From positions 186,001 to 250,000 of the forward strand of contig NZ_FOJU01000004.1 in assembly GCF_900111875.1 (NCBI RefSeq): a stretch of 64,000 nt of DNA, written 5' to 3'. The DNA comes from Poseidonocella pacifica (GTDB lineage Bacteria; Pseudomonadota; Alphaproteobacteria; Rhodobacterales; Rhodobacteraceae). Positions 21,917-30,963 of this stretch are shown piece after piece; within the stretch, counting starts at the first letter, position 1; the number at the start of each line of letters is the position of its first letter. The notes below the pieces were generated by a model. It did no database searches, had not been told where the DNA came from, and was given only the letters and a program-made list of their open reading frames with translations. A program made the translations under genes and the position numbers.

Positions 21917-22890
21917 GCGACCCCGGCGCGTAGCGCGTCATGAATATGGACGAGCCCCACGAGGCGTTCCTCCTCATCGGTTACGAATAGGGCGGAGATC
22001 TTTCGATCATTCATCTGTCTGAGCGCTTCGGTCAAAAGTGCATCGGGCATGGTTGTTTTGGGCGCGGGTGTGGCGACATCCCCGGCTTTGCGGTCCATCA
22101 ACCCCTCGAGATTGCGGCGCAGATCGCCATCCGTGATGGTGCCGACAAGCCTCTCGTCCGCCACGACAGCAGCGATCCCAAATCCCTTGGCGGTCATTTC
22201 CAAGAGGGTATCGCCCATTGCGGTATCGGCGTTTACCACCGGAAGTTCCGTTCCACGATGCATCACTGCGGACACTTTGAGGAGTTGCGCGCCGAGCGTT
22301 CCGCCCGGGTGAAACGCAAGAAAGTTTTCCTTCTCGAAGCCCCTGTTTTTCATGAGCGCGACGGCAAGCGCATCGCCGAGCGCCATGGCGCAGACTGTCG
22401 AGGTTGTTGGGGCCATGCCGATCGCACATGCCTCGGGCGCGTCGGGTAGCAGGAGGGTAAAGTCGGCCTGATGGGCGAGCGTGCTTCGTTCGCGCTTGGT
22501 GATCGCGACGAGCGGAATGGCGAAACGGCGGCTATGAGCGATGATATCGGCAAGTTCGCGCGTTTCCCCTGAATTGGAGATGAGAACCAGCGCATCCTGC
22601 CGCGTGATCATTCCCAGATCGCCGTGGCTGGCCTCTCCGGGATGAACGTATTGCGCCGGGGTTCCTGTGCTGGCGAGGGTGGCGGCGATCTTCTTGGCGA
22701 CGTGCCCGGATTTGCCCATACCCGAAATGATCACCCGACCTTCGACCGCGAGCAGGCGTTCAACCGTGCAATCGAAATCCGCAGGCATCTCAAGCGCCAT
22801 CTGGCTGAGTGCCGCAGACTCTATGCGGAGGACTTCTCTGGCGATATCTGTCGGGGAAAGGGGCATCTGGAGCGCATTCTCTAGCATCAT
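21913..22890 (-). CDS. kdsD: Arabinose-5-phosphate isomerase (KpsF/GutQ family)
   Basis: Converts ribulose-5-phosphate to arabinose-5-phosphate, the first committed step to Kdo. It has 325 residues. The N-terminal SIS domain has VIISGMGKSGHVAKKIAATL, TGTPAQYVHPGEASHGDLG and APTTSTVCAMALGDALAVAL. Two CBS domains follow from about residue 205 (GFGIAAVVADERLVGTITDGDL and KISALFVTDEEERLVGLVHIHD). The ATG at 22890 gives the normal length. The reading frame stays open far upstream over ugd, but that part is a shadow. First gene of the kds operon, divergent from ugd. Confidence 0.95.
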   Translation of the reverse strand: MMLENALQMPLSPTDIAREVLRIESAALSQMALEMPADFDCTVERLLAVEGRVIISGMGKSGHVAKKIAATLASTGTPAQYVHPGEASHGDLGMITRQDALVLISNSGETRELADIIAHSRRFAIPLVAITKRERSTLAHQADFTLLLPDAPEACAIGMAPTTSTVCAMALGDALAVALMKNRGFEKENFLAFHPGGTLGAQLLKVSAVMHRGTELPVVNADTAMGDTLLEMTAKGFGIAAVVADERLVGTITDGDLRRNLEGLMDRKAGDVATPAPKTTMPDALLTEALRQMNDRKISALFVTDEEERLVGLVHIHDALRAGVA

Positions 22891-23022
22891 GGAGCCGTGA
22901 TACCGCGCTGAACCCATGATGGAAAGCGCTTCGGGTACAAGTCGAACGACGCATTTGTTGACATGGGCGGGGTCATGCGTCTTAACGGCACGCGACTTGT
23001 CTCTGCGCAGAGGATCGCATCC

Positions 23023-24342
23023 ATGAAAATTGCAATGATCGGCACGGGCTATGTGGGCCTGGTTTCGGGCGTCTGCTTTTCGGATTTCGGGCACGATGTG
23101 ATCTGCGTCGACAAGGACCCCACCAAGATCGAAAAGCTCGAACGCGGTGAAGTGCCGATTTATGAGCCGGGCCTTGATGTGCTGATGGCCAAGAATGTCG
23201 AAGCGGGCCGTCTGACCTTCACGCTGGATCTGGCAAAGGCTGTTGAGGGCGCTGATGCGATCTTTATCGCGGTCGGAACGCCGACCCGCCGCGGCGATGG
23301 CCACGCAGACCTGACCTATGTGATGGCTGCCGCCGAAGAAATCGCCCAGACCGCCAAGGACTATGTCGTAGTGGTGACCAAATCGACGGTTCCGGTCGGG
23401 ACGAACCGCAAGGTTCGTGAAACCATCGCTGCGGCCAATCCAGCGCTCGATTTCGATGTGGCCTCGAACCCTGAATTCCTGCGCGAGGGCGCGGCCATTG
23501 ACGATTTCATGAAGCCTGACCGCGTTGTTGTCGGGGTCGAAACGGACCGCGCCGCCGAGGTCATGGCCGCGATCTATCAACCGCTTTATTTGCGCGACTT
23601 TCCGATCGTGACGACCGATCTCGAGAGCGCCGAGATGATCAAATACGCCGCCAACGCGTTCCTCGCGACCAAGATCACGTTCATCAATGAGATCGCGGCG
23701 CTTTGCGAAAAGGTTGGCGCGGATGTGAAACAAGTTTCTCGCGGGATGGGCATGGACGGGCGCATCGGCAACAAGTTCCTGCATGCCGGACCTGGCTATG
23801 GCGGATCGTGTTTTCCCAAGGATACCAAGGCTCTTGCGCGGATCGGGCAAGATTTCGCGAGTCCGATGCAAATCACCGAGGCGGTCATCAAGGTCAACGA
23901 GGAGGTCAAGCGCCGGATGGTCGAGAAGCTCGCCGATCTCTGCGATGGCAGCTTCAACGGAAAGACAGTCGCTGTGCTTGGCGTGACGTTCAAGCCGAAC
24001 ACGGACGATATGCGTGATGCACCCTCTCTTACCATCGTACCGGCCATGGTCGGCGGCGGAGCCAAGGTCCGCGTGGTGGATCCACAGGGGCGGCACGAGG
24101 GCGAGAAACTGCTTCCCGGAGTGAACTGGATCGAAGATCCGTACGAAGCTGCCGAAGGTGCGGACCTGATTGTGGTTCTGACGGAGTGGAACGAGTTCCG
24201 GGCGCTGGATCTCAAACGCCTGAGCGGGTCGATGAACACGCCGCGCATGGCCGACCTGCGGAACGTCTACAAGGCGAAGGACGTCGAGGCTAATGGCTTC
24301 ACCGCCTATACTGCGGTTGGCCGCTCCGGTTTCGAAGCCTGA
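23023..24342 (+). CDS. ugd: UDP-glucose 6-dehydrogenase
   Basis: Oxidises UDP-glucose to UDP-glucuronate with two NAD, feeding exopolysaccharide or envelope sugars. It has 439 residues. The Rossmann start is MKIAMIGTGYVGLVSG, followed by VGTPTRRGDGHADLTYV and the NPEFLREGAAIDDFMKPDR motif. The active-site cysteine lies in GPGYGGSCFPKDTKAL, and the C-terminal domain starts near residue 310 (VAVLGVTFKPNTDDMRDAPS). GAGG precedes the ATG at 23023; the open frame before it is not used. Divergent from kdsD across about 130 bases. Confidence 0.96.
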   Translation: MKIAMIGTGYVGLVSGVCFSDFGHDVICVDKDPTKIEKLERGEVPIYEPGLDVLMAKNVEAGRLTFTLDLAKAVEGADAIFIAVGTPTRRGDGHADLTYVMAAAEEIAQTAKDYVVVVTKSTVPVGTNRKVRETIAAANPALDFDVASNPEFLREGAAIDDFMKPDRVVVGVETDRAAEVMAAIYQPLYLRDFPIVTTDLESAEMIKYAANAFLATKITFINEIAALCEKVGADVKQVSRGMGMDGRIGNKFLHAGPGYGGSCFPKDTKALARIGQDFASPMQITEAVIKVNEEVKRRMVEKLADLCDGSFNGKTVAVLGVTFKPNTDDMRDAPSLTIVPAMVGGGAKVRVVDPQGRHEGEKLLPGVNWIEDPYEAAEGADLIVVLTEWNEFRALDLKRLSGSMNTPRMADLRNVYKAKDVEANGFTAYTAVGRSGFEA

Positions 24343-24569
24343 GCCGATTACTTAGATCGCACTCCAAGGGTCGGGGCCTCGTGAAGCCCCGGTCGATGTA
24401 ATAGCACGATGGCTCCGGCCATGTGGTCTTGCTGCGTCTCGTCGGTAGGAGAGTGCCCTTGCACGCCCTGATCAGAGAGCCAGCGGGCAACTCGTCAGTG
24501 CTCCGAAACGTGCAGCCCACAGTCTTTCGAACGGCGGGCTGCATCGGCCGGCAAGTTGCCCCATTGGGG
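24343..24569. other. Non-coding gap with nested inverted repeats
   Basis: Space between the convergent ugd and hemY-like genes; no convincing gene is seen. Close to ugd, GGGGC / GCCCC (about 24375-24391) looks like its terminator. Further on, two perfect inverted repeats are nested: GGGCAACT (24485-24492) with AGTTGCCC (24554-24561), enclosing TGCAGCCC (24511-24518) with GGGCTGCA (24536-24543). GTGCCCTTGCAC near 24453 is a further small hairpin. This is more structure than a simple terminator needs. Confidence 0.6.
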
Positions 24570-26069
24570 TCAGGCTGATTTTTCTTCCTTAGATCCGGCC
24601 GGTTCGGCCTCTACCACGGTCTCATCGATGACCTCTGCCTCTTCCACGGCGGCGTCGTCCTGCGAAGCCTCTTCCGTAGCGGGCTTTTGCTCCAAGGCGC
24701 CGACGATGAGGGGCAGCATCTCAAATCCGGATGACGTTTGGGTCTCGGATGTTGGCGGGGTCTTCCATGCCATCGTGTCAAACCCGTCACAGACCGAGCA
24801 GACTGGTGCCCAATCGGCGTGTACGGCGCTACACTTCTCGCAAACCCATTGCGGCCCACGCGGTGCCGTCAGCGCCCGAGCGAGCCAGCCTTTGACCATT
24901 GCGTCGTCGTGGCCTTCGCCCCGTGCAATCGCGGCCATGATGGTCAGGACACGGGCGTTCGGTGCGGTTTCCACCAGATCGCCAAGCTCTCGCCGCGCTC
25001 CGGGGAAATCTTCCGCGGCGATGTTGAGTTCGGCCATGAGCATTTTGCTCTCTGGGTGATCCGGTTGGCTGCGAACGAACTTCTGGAACCGGCGAATTCG
25101 CCCCTCTGGTGTCTCATCCGGTTCGATGGCGGCGAAAGCAGCAGCGAGATCGGGGTGCGGATGCACCGACCATGCCTTCTTCAGGACGCGTGTCGCGTGC
25201 CGCCGGTTCCCCTGCTCAACGTATCCCTTCGCCGCCAAGACAGCAGCGGGGATAAGGTCAGGGGAGAGCCTGTTGGCCTCAATCGCCTTTTCGCGCGCTT
25301 CGATGGATGACTCGTCGGCAAAGACCTCTTTCGCCTGGCCAAGAGCAAGAACCGCATCACGACGCTTATGCACGTCGCGGGGAAGCTGCCCATGCTTGAG
25401 TTTTGCGCCGAGAGTCTTGCGCGCGCCAGCCCAGTCATGTTTTTGCGCCTGTAGCTTCAGTAGGGTATCTTGCACCTCGACATTGCGCGGTTTGATCGCG
25501 AATGCATGTTCGGCAAGGGACAGGGCGGTATCGATCTCGCCGGTTTCCAACTTCTGTCGCATGATCCCGCGAATACCCACAAATCGGGTTCTGTCGTCGG
25601 CAAGCAACTTGCGATAGGCGGCTTCGGCCTTCTTTCGGTCTCCGGTCAGCTCGGCGGCCTGCGCGGTCAGTAGGCGCCCTAATTCCGGCCGGTTCAGTAA
25701 CTTGTCCGCCTTGTCCGCCTTGGCCATCGCCTCCCGGCCCTCGCCGCTCGCCAGCGCAATCAGGCCCTCGGTCAGCGCCTGTACGCCCTTTTTCTCCCGA
25801 TTTCGGTCGAAATGACGGGAGATCGCTGTTTCATCACCATTGATGAAATGCAGAACCGCCACCAGCAAGCCGAGCAATTTGAGGATGACCCAAAGCGCCA
25901 GAACGAAGAGCGCGACCGCAATGACCGATTGCAGCGGCCCGAGTGTGTATTCAACACCCGCAACGGTGACCTGAATGCCTCCCTGACTTTCGAGGAGATA
26001 ACCCGCCCCGAGTGTCAAAGCGGCGATCAGCGTGATGAAAACGACTATTTTGATGAGCGACCAAAGCAT
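24570..26069 (-). CDS. HemY-like heme-locus membrane protein with C-terminal zinc ribbon
   Basis: Inner-membrane protein of 499 residues. Two TM segments lie at about residues 5-25 and 45-70. HemY-type TPR helices follow (ALTEGLIALASGEGREAM, LLTAQAAELTGDRKKAEAAYRKLL). Near residue 415 a rubredoxin-like CEKC-x10-CSVC motif would bind a metal, and an acidic tail ends the chain. This is the COG3898 form found in alphaproteobacteria beside heme genes; its biochemical role is not settled. It should not be confused with the HemY protoporphyrinogen oxidase of Bacillus. It starts 11 bases after the mitofilin-like gene, in one operon with hemD. Confidence 0.82.
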   Translation of the reverse strand: MLWSLIKIVVFITLIAALTLGAGYLLESQGGIQVTVAGVEYTLGPLQSVIAVALFVLALWVILKLLGLLVAVLHFINGDETAISRHFDRNREKKGVQALTEGLIALASGEGREAMAKADKADKLLNRPELGRLLTAQAAELTGDRKKAEAAYRKLLADDRTRFVGIRGIMRQKLETGEIDTALSLAEHAFAIKPRNVEVQDTLLKLQAQKHDWAGARKTLGAKLKHGQLPRDVHKRRDAVLALGQAKEVFADESSIEAREKAIEANRLSPDLIPAAVLAAKGYVEQGNRRHATRVLKKAWSVHPHPDLAAAFAAIEPDETPEGRIRRFQKFVRSQPDHPESKMLMAELNIAAEDFPGARRELGDLVETAPNARVLTIMAAIARGEGHDDAMVKGWLARALTAPRGPQWVCEKCSAVHADWAPVCSVCDGFDTMAWKTPPTSETQTSSGFEMLPLIVGALEQKPATEEASQDDAAVEEAEVIDETVVEAEPAGSKEEKSA

Positions 26070-26079
26070 CTCGCTGCCC

Positions 26080-27354
26080 TTAATCCTGAGTGAGTTGCGT
26101 GGCGAGCCCGTCTGCGCTTTCTAGCGCATCGATACGGGTTCGGGCCTGACCGATCCAGTCGGACAATTCCGACTTGGCGGCCTCGGGCAAGGCATCGAGT
26201 TCGGAGAGGGCGGATTGTAGCGCACCCGAGCGCAACTCCGCTTCTGCACGTGACAAGACCGCATCCGGATCGTCTCCGTCACGCGGCTGTATGGAACGGG
26301 CGCCAAGCTGCTTCTCGAAGAACGCACGCATGCTGCCGCTCTCTTCGGTTGCGCCTGCACGTGCGGCAGCCAATGCACCGCGCGCAGCGTCTGGGAAAGA
26401 CGCCTGAAGCGCTGCGAGCGTAGGAGGGCCACTTTCGGAAACGACGGCAAGTGCCTCCGGTGCGCTTTCTCCCGTGGCGGCTTCGTATTCCGCGAGCGAT
26501 CCTGCGAAGGGGGCCCCGGCGTCGATCGCCGCGCGGATTTCACCCAGAGCGGCGCGGGCTGAGGATTGTTGCGCAGTATCCTCGGCGGAGGCGCGTGTCT
26601 CTCGTGCCTCGGTCAGCAAGGCTTCGAATTCGGCTCGTTGCTCGGAAACCGAGGCGCGGAGCGTGTCAATTTCGCGCTCATAGGCGGCGATTGCCTCGGG
26701 AGAGACGCTTTCCTCTATCGGGCGCTTCTCGAGAGCGGTCAGCCTGTCATCAAGCGCGGAAAGTGCCTCGGCCATGCCATCGACCCGGGTCGAAACCTCG
26801 TCGACACTTGCCGTCGTCGCGGCGGTTGCGTCACCCAGAGCGGCTTGCGCGCCTTGAACGGCTTCCGTCTGCCCCGCCAGATCGGTCCGAAGGCTTTCGA
26901 TCGCAGCGTCCTTCTCGGCCATTTCCGCGCGCAGAGCTTCGATCGCCCCGTCATCCGAATCCGTTGCCAGAACTCCCCAGTAAGCCGCGCCGAACCCGAT
27001 TGCCGCGGCGAGAACCCCGCCGATCAGCGCAGGAACGAAGCCTCCGCGTTTCTCGGCGGTCGCGGTTGGGCTTGCCTCCGGCACCGGCGTGCTCTCTTGG
27101 TGCAGCGTTTCCTCGTCGGCGGGCTGATCTTCGGTCACGGGTTCATCCGCATCCGGTTGTGCCTCCACCGAGGAGGTGGCGTAAGTGTCTTCTTGGGGTT
27201 CCTCTGCGTTGGCTTCGACCGTGTCGATCCCTGCATCAGGCTCTTCGGCCTGCGGGTCATCCGACATCTTTGTCTGATCGGTTTCGGGAGAGTCGGCCGT
27301 CTCCGGCATCTCGCTCTTGCGCTTTTCGTCCTCTTCCGACGTCACCACCCTCAT
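26080..27354 (-). CDS. Mitofilin/Mic60-like membrane protein
   Basis: Protein of 424 residues with a very acidic, disordered N-terminus. One TM helix lies near residues 125-145 (FVPALIGGVLAAAIGFGAAYW) and a long coiled coil spans about residues 150-270. The C-terminal helical part (DAARGALAAARAGATEESGSMRAFFEKQLGARS) is the mitofilin signature region. Alphaproteobacterial Mic60 homologues are known to sit in heme loci and shape intracytoplasmic membranes. The start is uncertain: a GTG at 27390 would add 12 residues. It lies between hemD and the hemY-like gene on one strand. Confidence 0.82.
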   Translation of the reverse strand: MRVVTSEEDEKRKSEMPETADSPETDQTKMSDDPQAEEPDAGIDTVEANAEEPQEDTYATSSVEAQPDADEPVTEDQPADEETLHQESTPVPEASPTATAEKRGGFVPALIGGVLAAAIGFGAAYWGVLATDSDDGAIEALRAEMAEKDAAIESLRTDLAGQTEAVQGAQAALGDATAATTASVDEVSTRVDGMAEALSALDDRLTALEKRPIEESVSPEAIAAYEREIDTLRASVSEQRAEFEALLTEARETRASAEDTAQQSSARAALGEIRAAIDAGAPFAGSLAEYEAATGESAPEALAVVSESGPPTLAALQASFPDAARGALAAARAGATEESGSMRAFFEKQLGARSIQPRDGDDPDAVLSRAEAELRSGALQSALSELDALPEAAKSELSDWIGQARTRIDALESADGLATQLTQD

Positions 27355-27398
27355 ACCCCTCGTGATTCTCAGGCTGTTCGCCCTTTTCACGAAGCAAC

Positions 27399-28106
27399 TT
27401 AGCGCGGGGGGGGCAACCCCTCAAGGCGGCGAAGGGTGTCGATTTGCCGCTGAACCGTTTCGCGCATGCCAATGCCTTCCGGGGTGGCAGAAATCAGCGT
27501 GTTTTCATCCCATGGGGGGCCAAGTGCTTCGGAGACGGTGGCGCTTATGGCGACGGGATACAGATTTTGCGCCACTGAGAGATCGGGCCGCAGGCGCTCT
27601 GCGGTCGATTTCGAAAATACAGGCAGGATCACCGGGCGGCTGCTTTGCAGCAACGTTTGTGCCTTTTCCGAGAGGGGTGTGGGCACGGCACGATAGACGA
27701 TGGCCTCCTCTGCAGTCAGGCCCGCTTGTCGAAGTTCCGTGCAAATATCATGGGAAATGCGTTCTCCCCGTAGGTAAAGCAGACCCTCGGGCCTGTCCCG
27801 GAGAAGCAGGCGCATCAGGTCGGCCGCGGTCCCCTCGGCCGAGATTGCGGTCAGCCCCTCAGCGCGCGCCGCCTCCGCAGTTTGGGGCCCCACGGCATAA
27901 ACGGGCAAGTCGGCGCCAATCGCCACAGCCGCCGGAACGGCATTGGCAGAGGTCAGAACAAGGTTTTTCGCCCTAGCTTTCGCATGTGCCACAGGTTCAA
28001 TCCGCGAAAGTGGGGAGATGAGAACGTTCGCTCCCACCATATCCCGGGCGAACCGACGAGAGGCCGCTTCGGGGCGGGTCAGCAGCAGATGAGGTCCAGT
28101 TGTCAT
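27399..28106 (-). CDS. hemD: Uroporphyrinogen-III synthase
   Basis: Closes and inverts the D ring of hydroxymethylbilane to give uroporphyrinogen III. It has 235 residues from the ATG at 28106. HemD is poorly conserved, but [17 protein letters not shown] at the start, [15 protein letters not shown] near residue 60 and [16 protein letters not shown] near residue 80 are family marks. [13 protein letters not shown] and [12 protein letters not shown] are also present. A GTG at 28136 is a longer alternative. It is followed by the mitofilin-like and hemY-like genes on the same strand and is divergent from tsaD. hemC is not in the window. Confidence 0.88.
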   Translation of the reverse strand: MTTGPHLLLTRPEAASRRFARDMVGANVLISPLSRIEPVAHAKARAKNLVLTSANAVPAAVAIGADLPVYAVGPQTAEAARAEGLTAISAEGTAADLMRLLLRDRPEGLLYLRGERISHDICTELRQAGLTAEEAIVYRAVPTPLSEKAQTLLQSSRPVILPVFSKSTAERLRPDLSVAQNLYPVAISATVSEALGPPWDENTLISATPEGIGMRETVQRQIDTLRRLEGLPPPR

Positions 28107-28178
28107 GCGCAGGCCGGGATTGTCTCGGAACGGCACCAGTGCTACCTGCCTATGGCCTTCTTAGCAATGAAAGCGCCG

Positions 28179-29270
28179 ATGGATCGCCCGCTTACCCTTC
28201 TTGGCATCGAAAGCAGTTGCGACGACACTGCTGCTGCAATCGTGCGCGGTGTTCCCGGTCAAGCGCATGTTCTGTCATCTGTGGTGCGGGGGCAGGGCGC
28301 TTTGCATGCACCTTTCGGCGGTGTCGTCCCCGAGATCGCGGCGCGCGCCCATTCCGAAAAGCTTGACGTCTGCGTTGCAGACGCACTTGCCGAAGCTGGG
28401 GTTTCGCTCTCCGCGCTAAACGCGGTCGCAGTGACGGCTGGGCCGGGCCTCATCGGCGGGGTTCTGTCCGGGGTGATGTTTGCCAAGGGCATTGCCGTTG
28501 GTACCGGTCTGCCCTTGGTTGGGGTGAACCATCTCGCGGGGCACGCGCTTACGCCCCGGTTGACCGACGGCATTGCATATCCCTATCTCGTGCTGCTCGT
28601 TTCGGGCGGGCATTGCCAATACCTCATTGCACATGGGCCCGAGCGGTTTACCCGGCTTGGAGGAACCATAGACGACGCGCCGGGCGAAGCGTTCGACAAG
28701 GCCGCGCGCCTTTTGGGTTTGCCGCAACCGGGCGGTCCGGCTGTCGAAGAGGCCGCGACGCAGGGCGATCCCGGTCGCTTTGCCCTTCCGCGTCCGCTGT
28801 TGGATCGGCCAAAATGCGATCTGTCTTTCTCCGGGTTGAAGACTGCACTGCTTCGGCAACGGGACAAACTGGTGGTCGACGGGCGTTTGCTGCGCCGCGA
28901 TCGCGATGATCTTTGTGCCGGGTTCCAGCGCGCCGTGGCGGATATTCTTGCGGAAAAGACCCGCCGCGCAATTGCCGCGTTCCGCGCAGCCGAGCCAAAT
29001 GGGCGCGTGCTCTCTGTCGCGGGGGGGGTCGCAGCGAACAGGGAGATCCGCAGCAGTCTTCGAAACGTTTGCGACGCGGAAGGCATCTCCTTCACCGCGC
29101 CGCCGCTGGCTCTTTGTACGGACAATGCAGCGATGATCGCCTATGCCGGGCTTGAACTGCGCGACGCAGGTATCTCTCATGACATGACGCTTGCGGCCCG
29201 TCCGCGTTGGCCCTTGGATACCACTGCGGATCCGCTCATCGGGGGCGGGCGCAAGGGAGCAAAGGCATGA
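28179..29270 (+). CDS. tsaD: tRNA N6-adenosine threonylcarbamoyltransferase
   Basis: Transfers the threonylcarbamoyl group to A37 of ANN-decoding tRNAs. It has 363 residues from the ATG at 28179, which matches the family start [18 protein letters not shown]. Metal ligands appear in NHLAGHAL. Other family motifs are [38 protein letters not shown] and [11 protein letters not shown], and [12 protein letters not shown] carries the last metal Asp. ATGs at 28152 and 28167 are possible longer starts. It overlaps gpsA by four bases. Confidence 0.96.
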   Translation: MDRPLTLLGIESSCDDTAAAIVRGVPGQAHVLSSVVRGQGALHAPFGGVVPEIAARAHSEKLDVCVADALAEAGVSLSALNAVAVTAGPGLIGGVLSGVMFAKGIAVGTGLPLVGVNHLAGHALTPRLTDGIAYPYLVLLVSGGHCQYLIAHGPERFTRLGGTIDDAPGEAFDKAARLLGLPQPGGPAVEEAATQGDPGRFALPRPLLDRPKCDLSFSGLKTALLRQRDKLVVDGRLLRRDRDDLCAGFQRAVADILAEKTRRAIAAFRAAEPNGRVLSVAGGVAANREIRSSLRNVCDAEGISFTAPPLALCTDNAAMIAYAGLELRDAGISHDMTLAARPRWPLDTTADPLIGGGRKGAKA

Positions 29271-30226
29271 TTTCCGTTCTCGGCGCGGGTGCATTCGGAA
29301 CGAGCCTTGCGATTGCCCTTGGGGCAAAAGGCCATGTCTGCCTCTGGGCGAGAGACCCCGAGCATGTAGCTGAGATGATCCGAGCGAGGGAAAATACCAA
29401 GCGGCTCCCCGGCGTGCCGCTGCCCGCCAGAGTTACCCCTACCGCAGATCTTGCGGAGGCGACTGCGGCGGACGTGCTGCTTCTCGCATTGCCGATGCAG
29501 AAGTTGGCAGCGTTTCTGGCGGGGGAGGGCGCGCGCTTTGATGGCAAGACGCTCATCGCCTGCTGCAAGGGGATCGACGTCAGCACTTTGTCCGGTCCAC
29601 TTCAGGTCATTGCGCATGGTGCGCCCTCGGCAAAGGCGGCGCTGCTGACCGGCCCGAGTTTTGCCGCTGATATTGCGGTGGGCCTGCCGACTGCGCTGAC
29701 GCTGGCCTGCGGCGATGATGCCCTTGGTGCCGCGCTTCAGGAGAAACTCAGCACGCCAGCGCTTCGGCTGTATCGTACCACGGACACCATTGGCGCGGAG
29801 CTTGGCGGTGCGCTCAAGAACGTCGTGGCGATTGGCGCCGGGATCGTGATTGGGGCGGGTCTCGGCGATAGTGCCCGCGCAGCCCTGATAACCCGAGGGT
29901 TTGCAGAGATCCAACGCCTTGCGCAGGCTTTGGGCGGGGAGGCCGAGACTCTTGTTGGATTGTCCGGGCACGGGGATCTCATCCTGACCTGTACCTCCGA
30001 CAAGTCGCGCAATTTCCGGTTCGGGTGCGAAATCGGCAGCGGCCAGACCCCCGATAGCGGTCCGACCGTCGAAGGCGCAGCAACGGCGCGCGCGGCGCTC
30101 AATCTTAGCCGGCAACATGGTTTGGACCTGCCGGTCGTGGCCGCGGTGGTAACGTTGCTTGATCGGCCCGAAGCGCTCGATGAAACAGTCGCTGCGTTGC
30201 TGTCCCGTCCACTCAAATCCGAATGA
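29267..30226 (+). CDS. gpsA: Glycerol-3-phosphate dehydrogenase [NAD(P)+]
   Basis: Reduces dihydroxyacetone phosphate to sn-glycerol-3-phosphate for phospholipids. It has 319 residues. The Rossmann motif is [17 protein letters not shown], and [11 protein letters not shown] and [12 protein letters not shown] follow. The catalytic Lys is in [14 protein letters not shown], and [11 protein letters not shown] is the C-terminal substrate loop. The ATG overlaps the tsaD stop as ATGA, so the two are coupled. Confidence 0.96.
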   Translation: MISVLGAGAFGTSLAIALGAKGHVCLWARDPEHVAEMIRARENTKRLPGVPLPARVTPTADLAEATAADVLLLALPMQKLAAFLAGEGARFDGKTLIACCKGIDVSTLSGPLQVIAHGAPSAKAALLTGPSFAADIAVGLPTALTLACGDDALGAALQEKLSTPALRLYRTTDTIGAELGGALKNVVAIGAGIVIGAGLGDSARAALITRGFAEIQRLAQALGGEAETLVGLSGHGDLILTCTSDKSRNFRFGCEIGSGQTPDSGPTVEGAATARAALNLSRQHGLDLPVVAAVVTLLDRPEALDETVAALLSRPLKSE

Positions 30227-30234
30227 GGTCGCCC

Positions 30235-30660
30235 ATGCGCTATTGGCTTTTCAAGTCCGAACCCTCCACCTGGAGTTGGGATGACCAGATGGAAAAGGGC
30301 GATGCCGGCGAAGAATGGGACGGTGTGCGAAACTATCAGGCCCGCAATGCGATGCGAGAAATGTCCAAGGGTGATCGCGGGTTCTTCTACCACTCCCAGA
30401 AAGAAAAGGCCGTAGTTGGGATCGTTGAGGTGATTGCAGAGGCGCACCCGGACAGCACGACCGACGATGATCGATGGGACTGTGTCGATATCCGCGCAAT
30501 AGCGCCGTTCAAAGTGCCGGTTACGTTGGACCAGATCAAGGGAGAGCCCACATTGTCGGACATGGTGCTGGTGCGCAATTCGCGCCTCTCGGTCCAGCCG
30601 GTGAGCGAGGACGAATGGCGACAGATCTGTGTGATGGGCGGAATGCCGGCGGACTCCTGA
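30235..30660 (+). CDS. EVE-domain protein
   Basis: Small cytoplasmic protein of 141 residues made of one EVE domain (PUA-like fold), which in characterised cases binds modified bases in DNA or RNA. Characteristic parts are YWLFKSEPSTWSWDD at the start, WDGVRNYQARNAMREMSKGDRGFFYHS with the aromatic cage residues, and LVRNSRLSVQPVSEDEW near the end. GAGGT lies six bases before the ATG. It follows gpsA by eight bases in the tsaD-gpsA operon. Single EVE proteins are common housekeeping neighbours in this group; no modification enzyme is adjacent. Confidence 0.9.
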   Translation: MRYWLFKSEPSTWSWDDQMEKGDAGEEWDGVRNYQARNAMREMSKGDRGFFYHSQKEKAVVGIVEVIAEAHPDSTTDDDRWDCVDIRAIAPFKVPVTLDQIKGEPTLSDMVLVRNSRLSVQPVSEDEWRQICVMGGMPADS

Positions 30661-30795
30661 CGTTCCAAAACGCTGGAGCAACTGTCTCAGGCCGGAATTG
30701 GGAGGGGCTTACGCACTAAATTTTCGGCGGTCAAAACTCAGCAACGCGTCGGGATGTCCTCGGCGGAGAAACCTAGCGCTCTGATAGGTGTCTGG

Positions 30796-30836
30796 AAAAG
30801 AGAAGGGCCCCAGCCGTAAATCGACCGAGACCCTTC
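30796..30836 (-). terminator. Strong minus-strand Rho-independent terminator
   Basis: Stem of 15 pairs on the minus strand (GAAGGG then TCTCGGTCG, pairing with CGGCTGGGG then CCCTTC), loop ATTTA, then TCTTTT. Four of the pairs are G-U, so the stem forms only in minus-strand RNA. Confidence 0.8.
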
Positions 30837-30935
30837 GCCACCCCACGTGCTCCCAAGCACCACACGTGTTCTATGAAAAGTCCCGGCCATCCTGGCCAGT
30901 CGAGAATTGGATACCTCAAGACGCGCCATCCGCCA
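30796..30935 (-). ncRNA. Putative small RNA with own terminator, downstream of DUF2853
   Basis: No believable gene lies in 30661-31008. Read on the minus strand, the segment folds into consecutive hairpins. The first is CTGGCCA-GGA-TGGCCGG (30883-30899) and the second GTGCT-TGGG-AGCAC (30847-30860). The last is a 15-bp stem ending in TCTTTT (30796-30836). Several pairs in the first and last stems are G-U, which become C-A mismatches on the plus strand, so the structure belongs to a minus-strand transcript. A candidate -10, TATATC, is at 30941-30946 on that strand; no convincing -35 is seen. It may start on its own or be cut from the DUF2853 3' untranslated region. It matches no RNA family I recognise (not SRP, tmRNA or RNase P). 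Confidence 0.5.
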
Positions 30936-30963
30936 AGTAAGATATAGGCGCAATTCTAGGTTA

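Noticed and set aside
22891-24096. A minus-strand frame extending kdsD upstream by about 400 codons
   Set aside because: It is antisense to the intact ugd gene and resembles no protein; the KdsD family begins near 22890.
24511-24543. TTCGAA-containing hairpin considered as a tRNA T-arm
   Set aside because: No acceptor stem, anticodon arm or D arm can be built around it on either strand.
30235-30660. EVE-domain protein considered as part of a defence system against modified DNA
   Set aside because: It is a lone EVE protein in a tsaD-gpsA housekeeping operon, with no nuclease, methylase or helicase partner nearby.
30738-30953. A 71-codon minus-strand frame in the gap before DUF2853
   Set aside because: It runs through a strong terminator hairpin and has no ribosome site; the RNA structure explains the region better than coding does.
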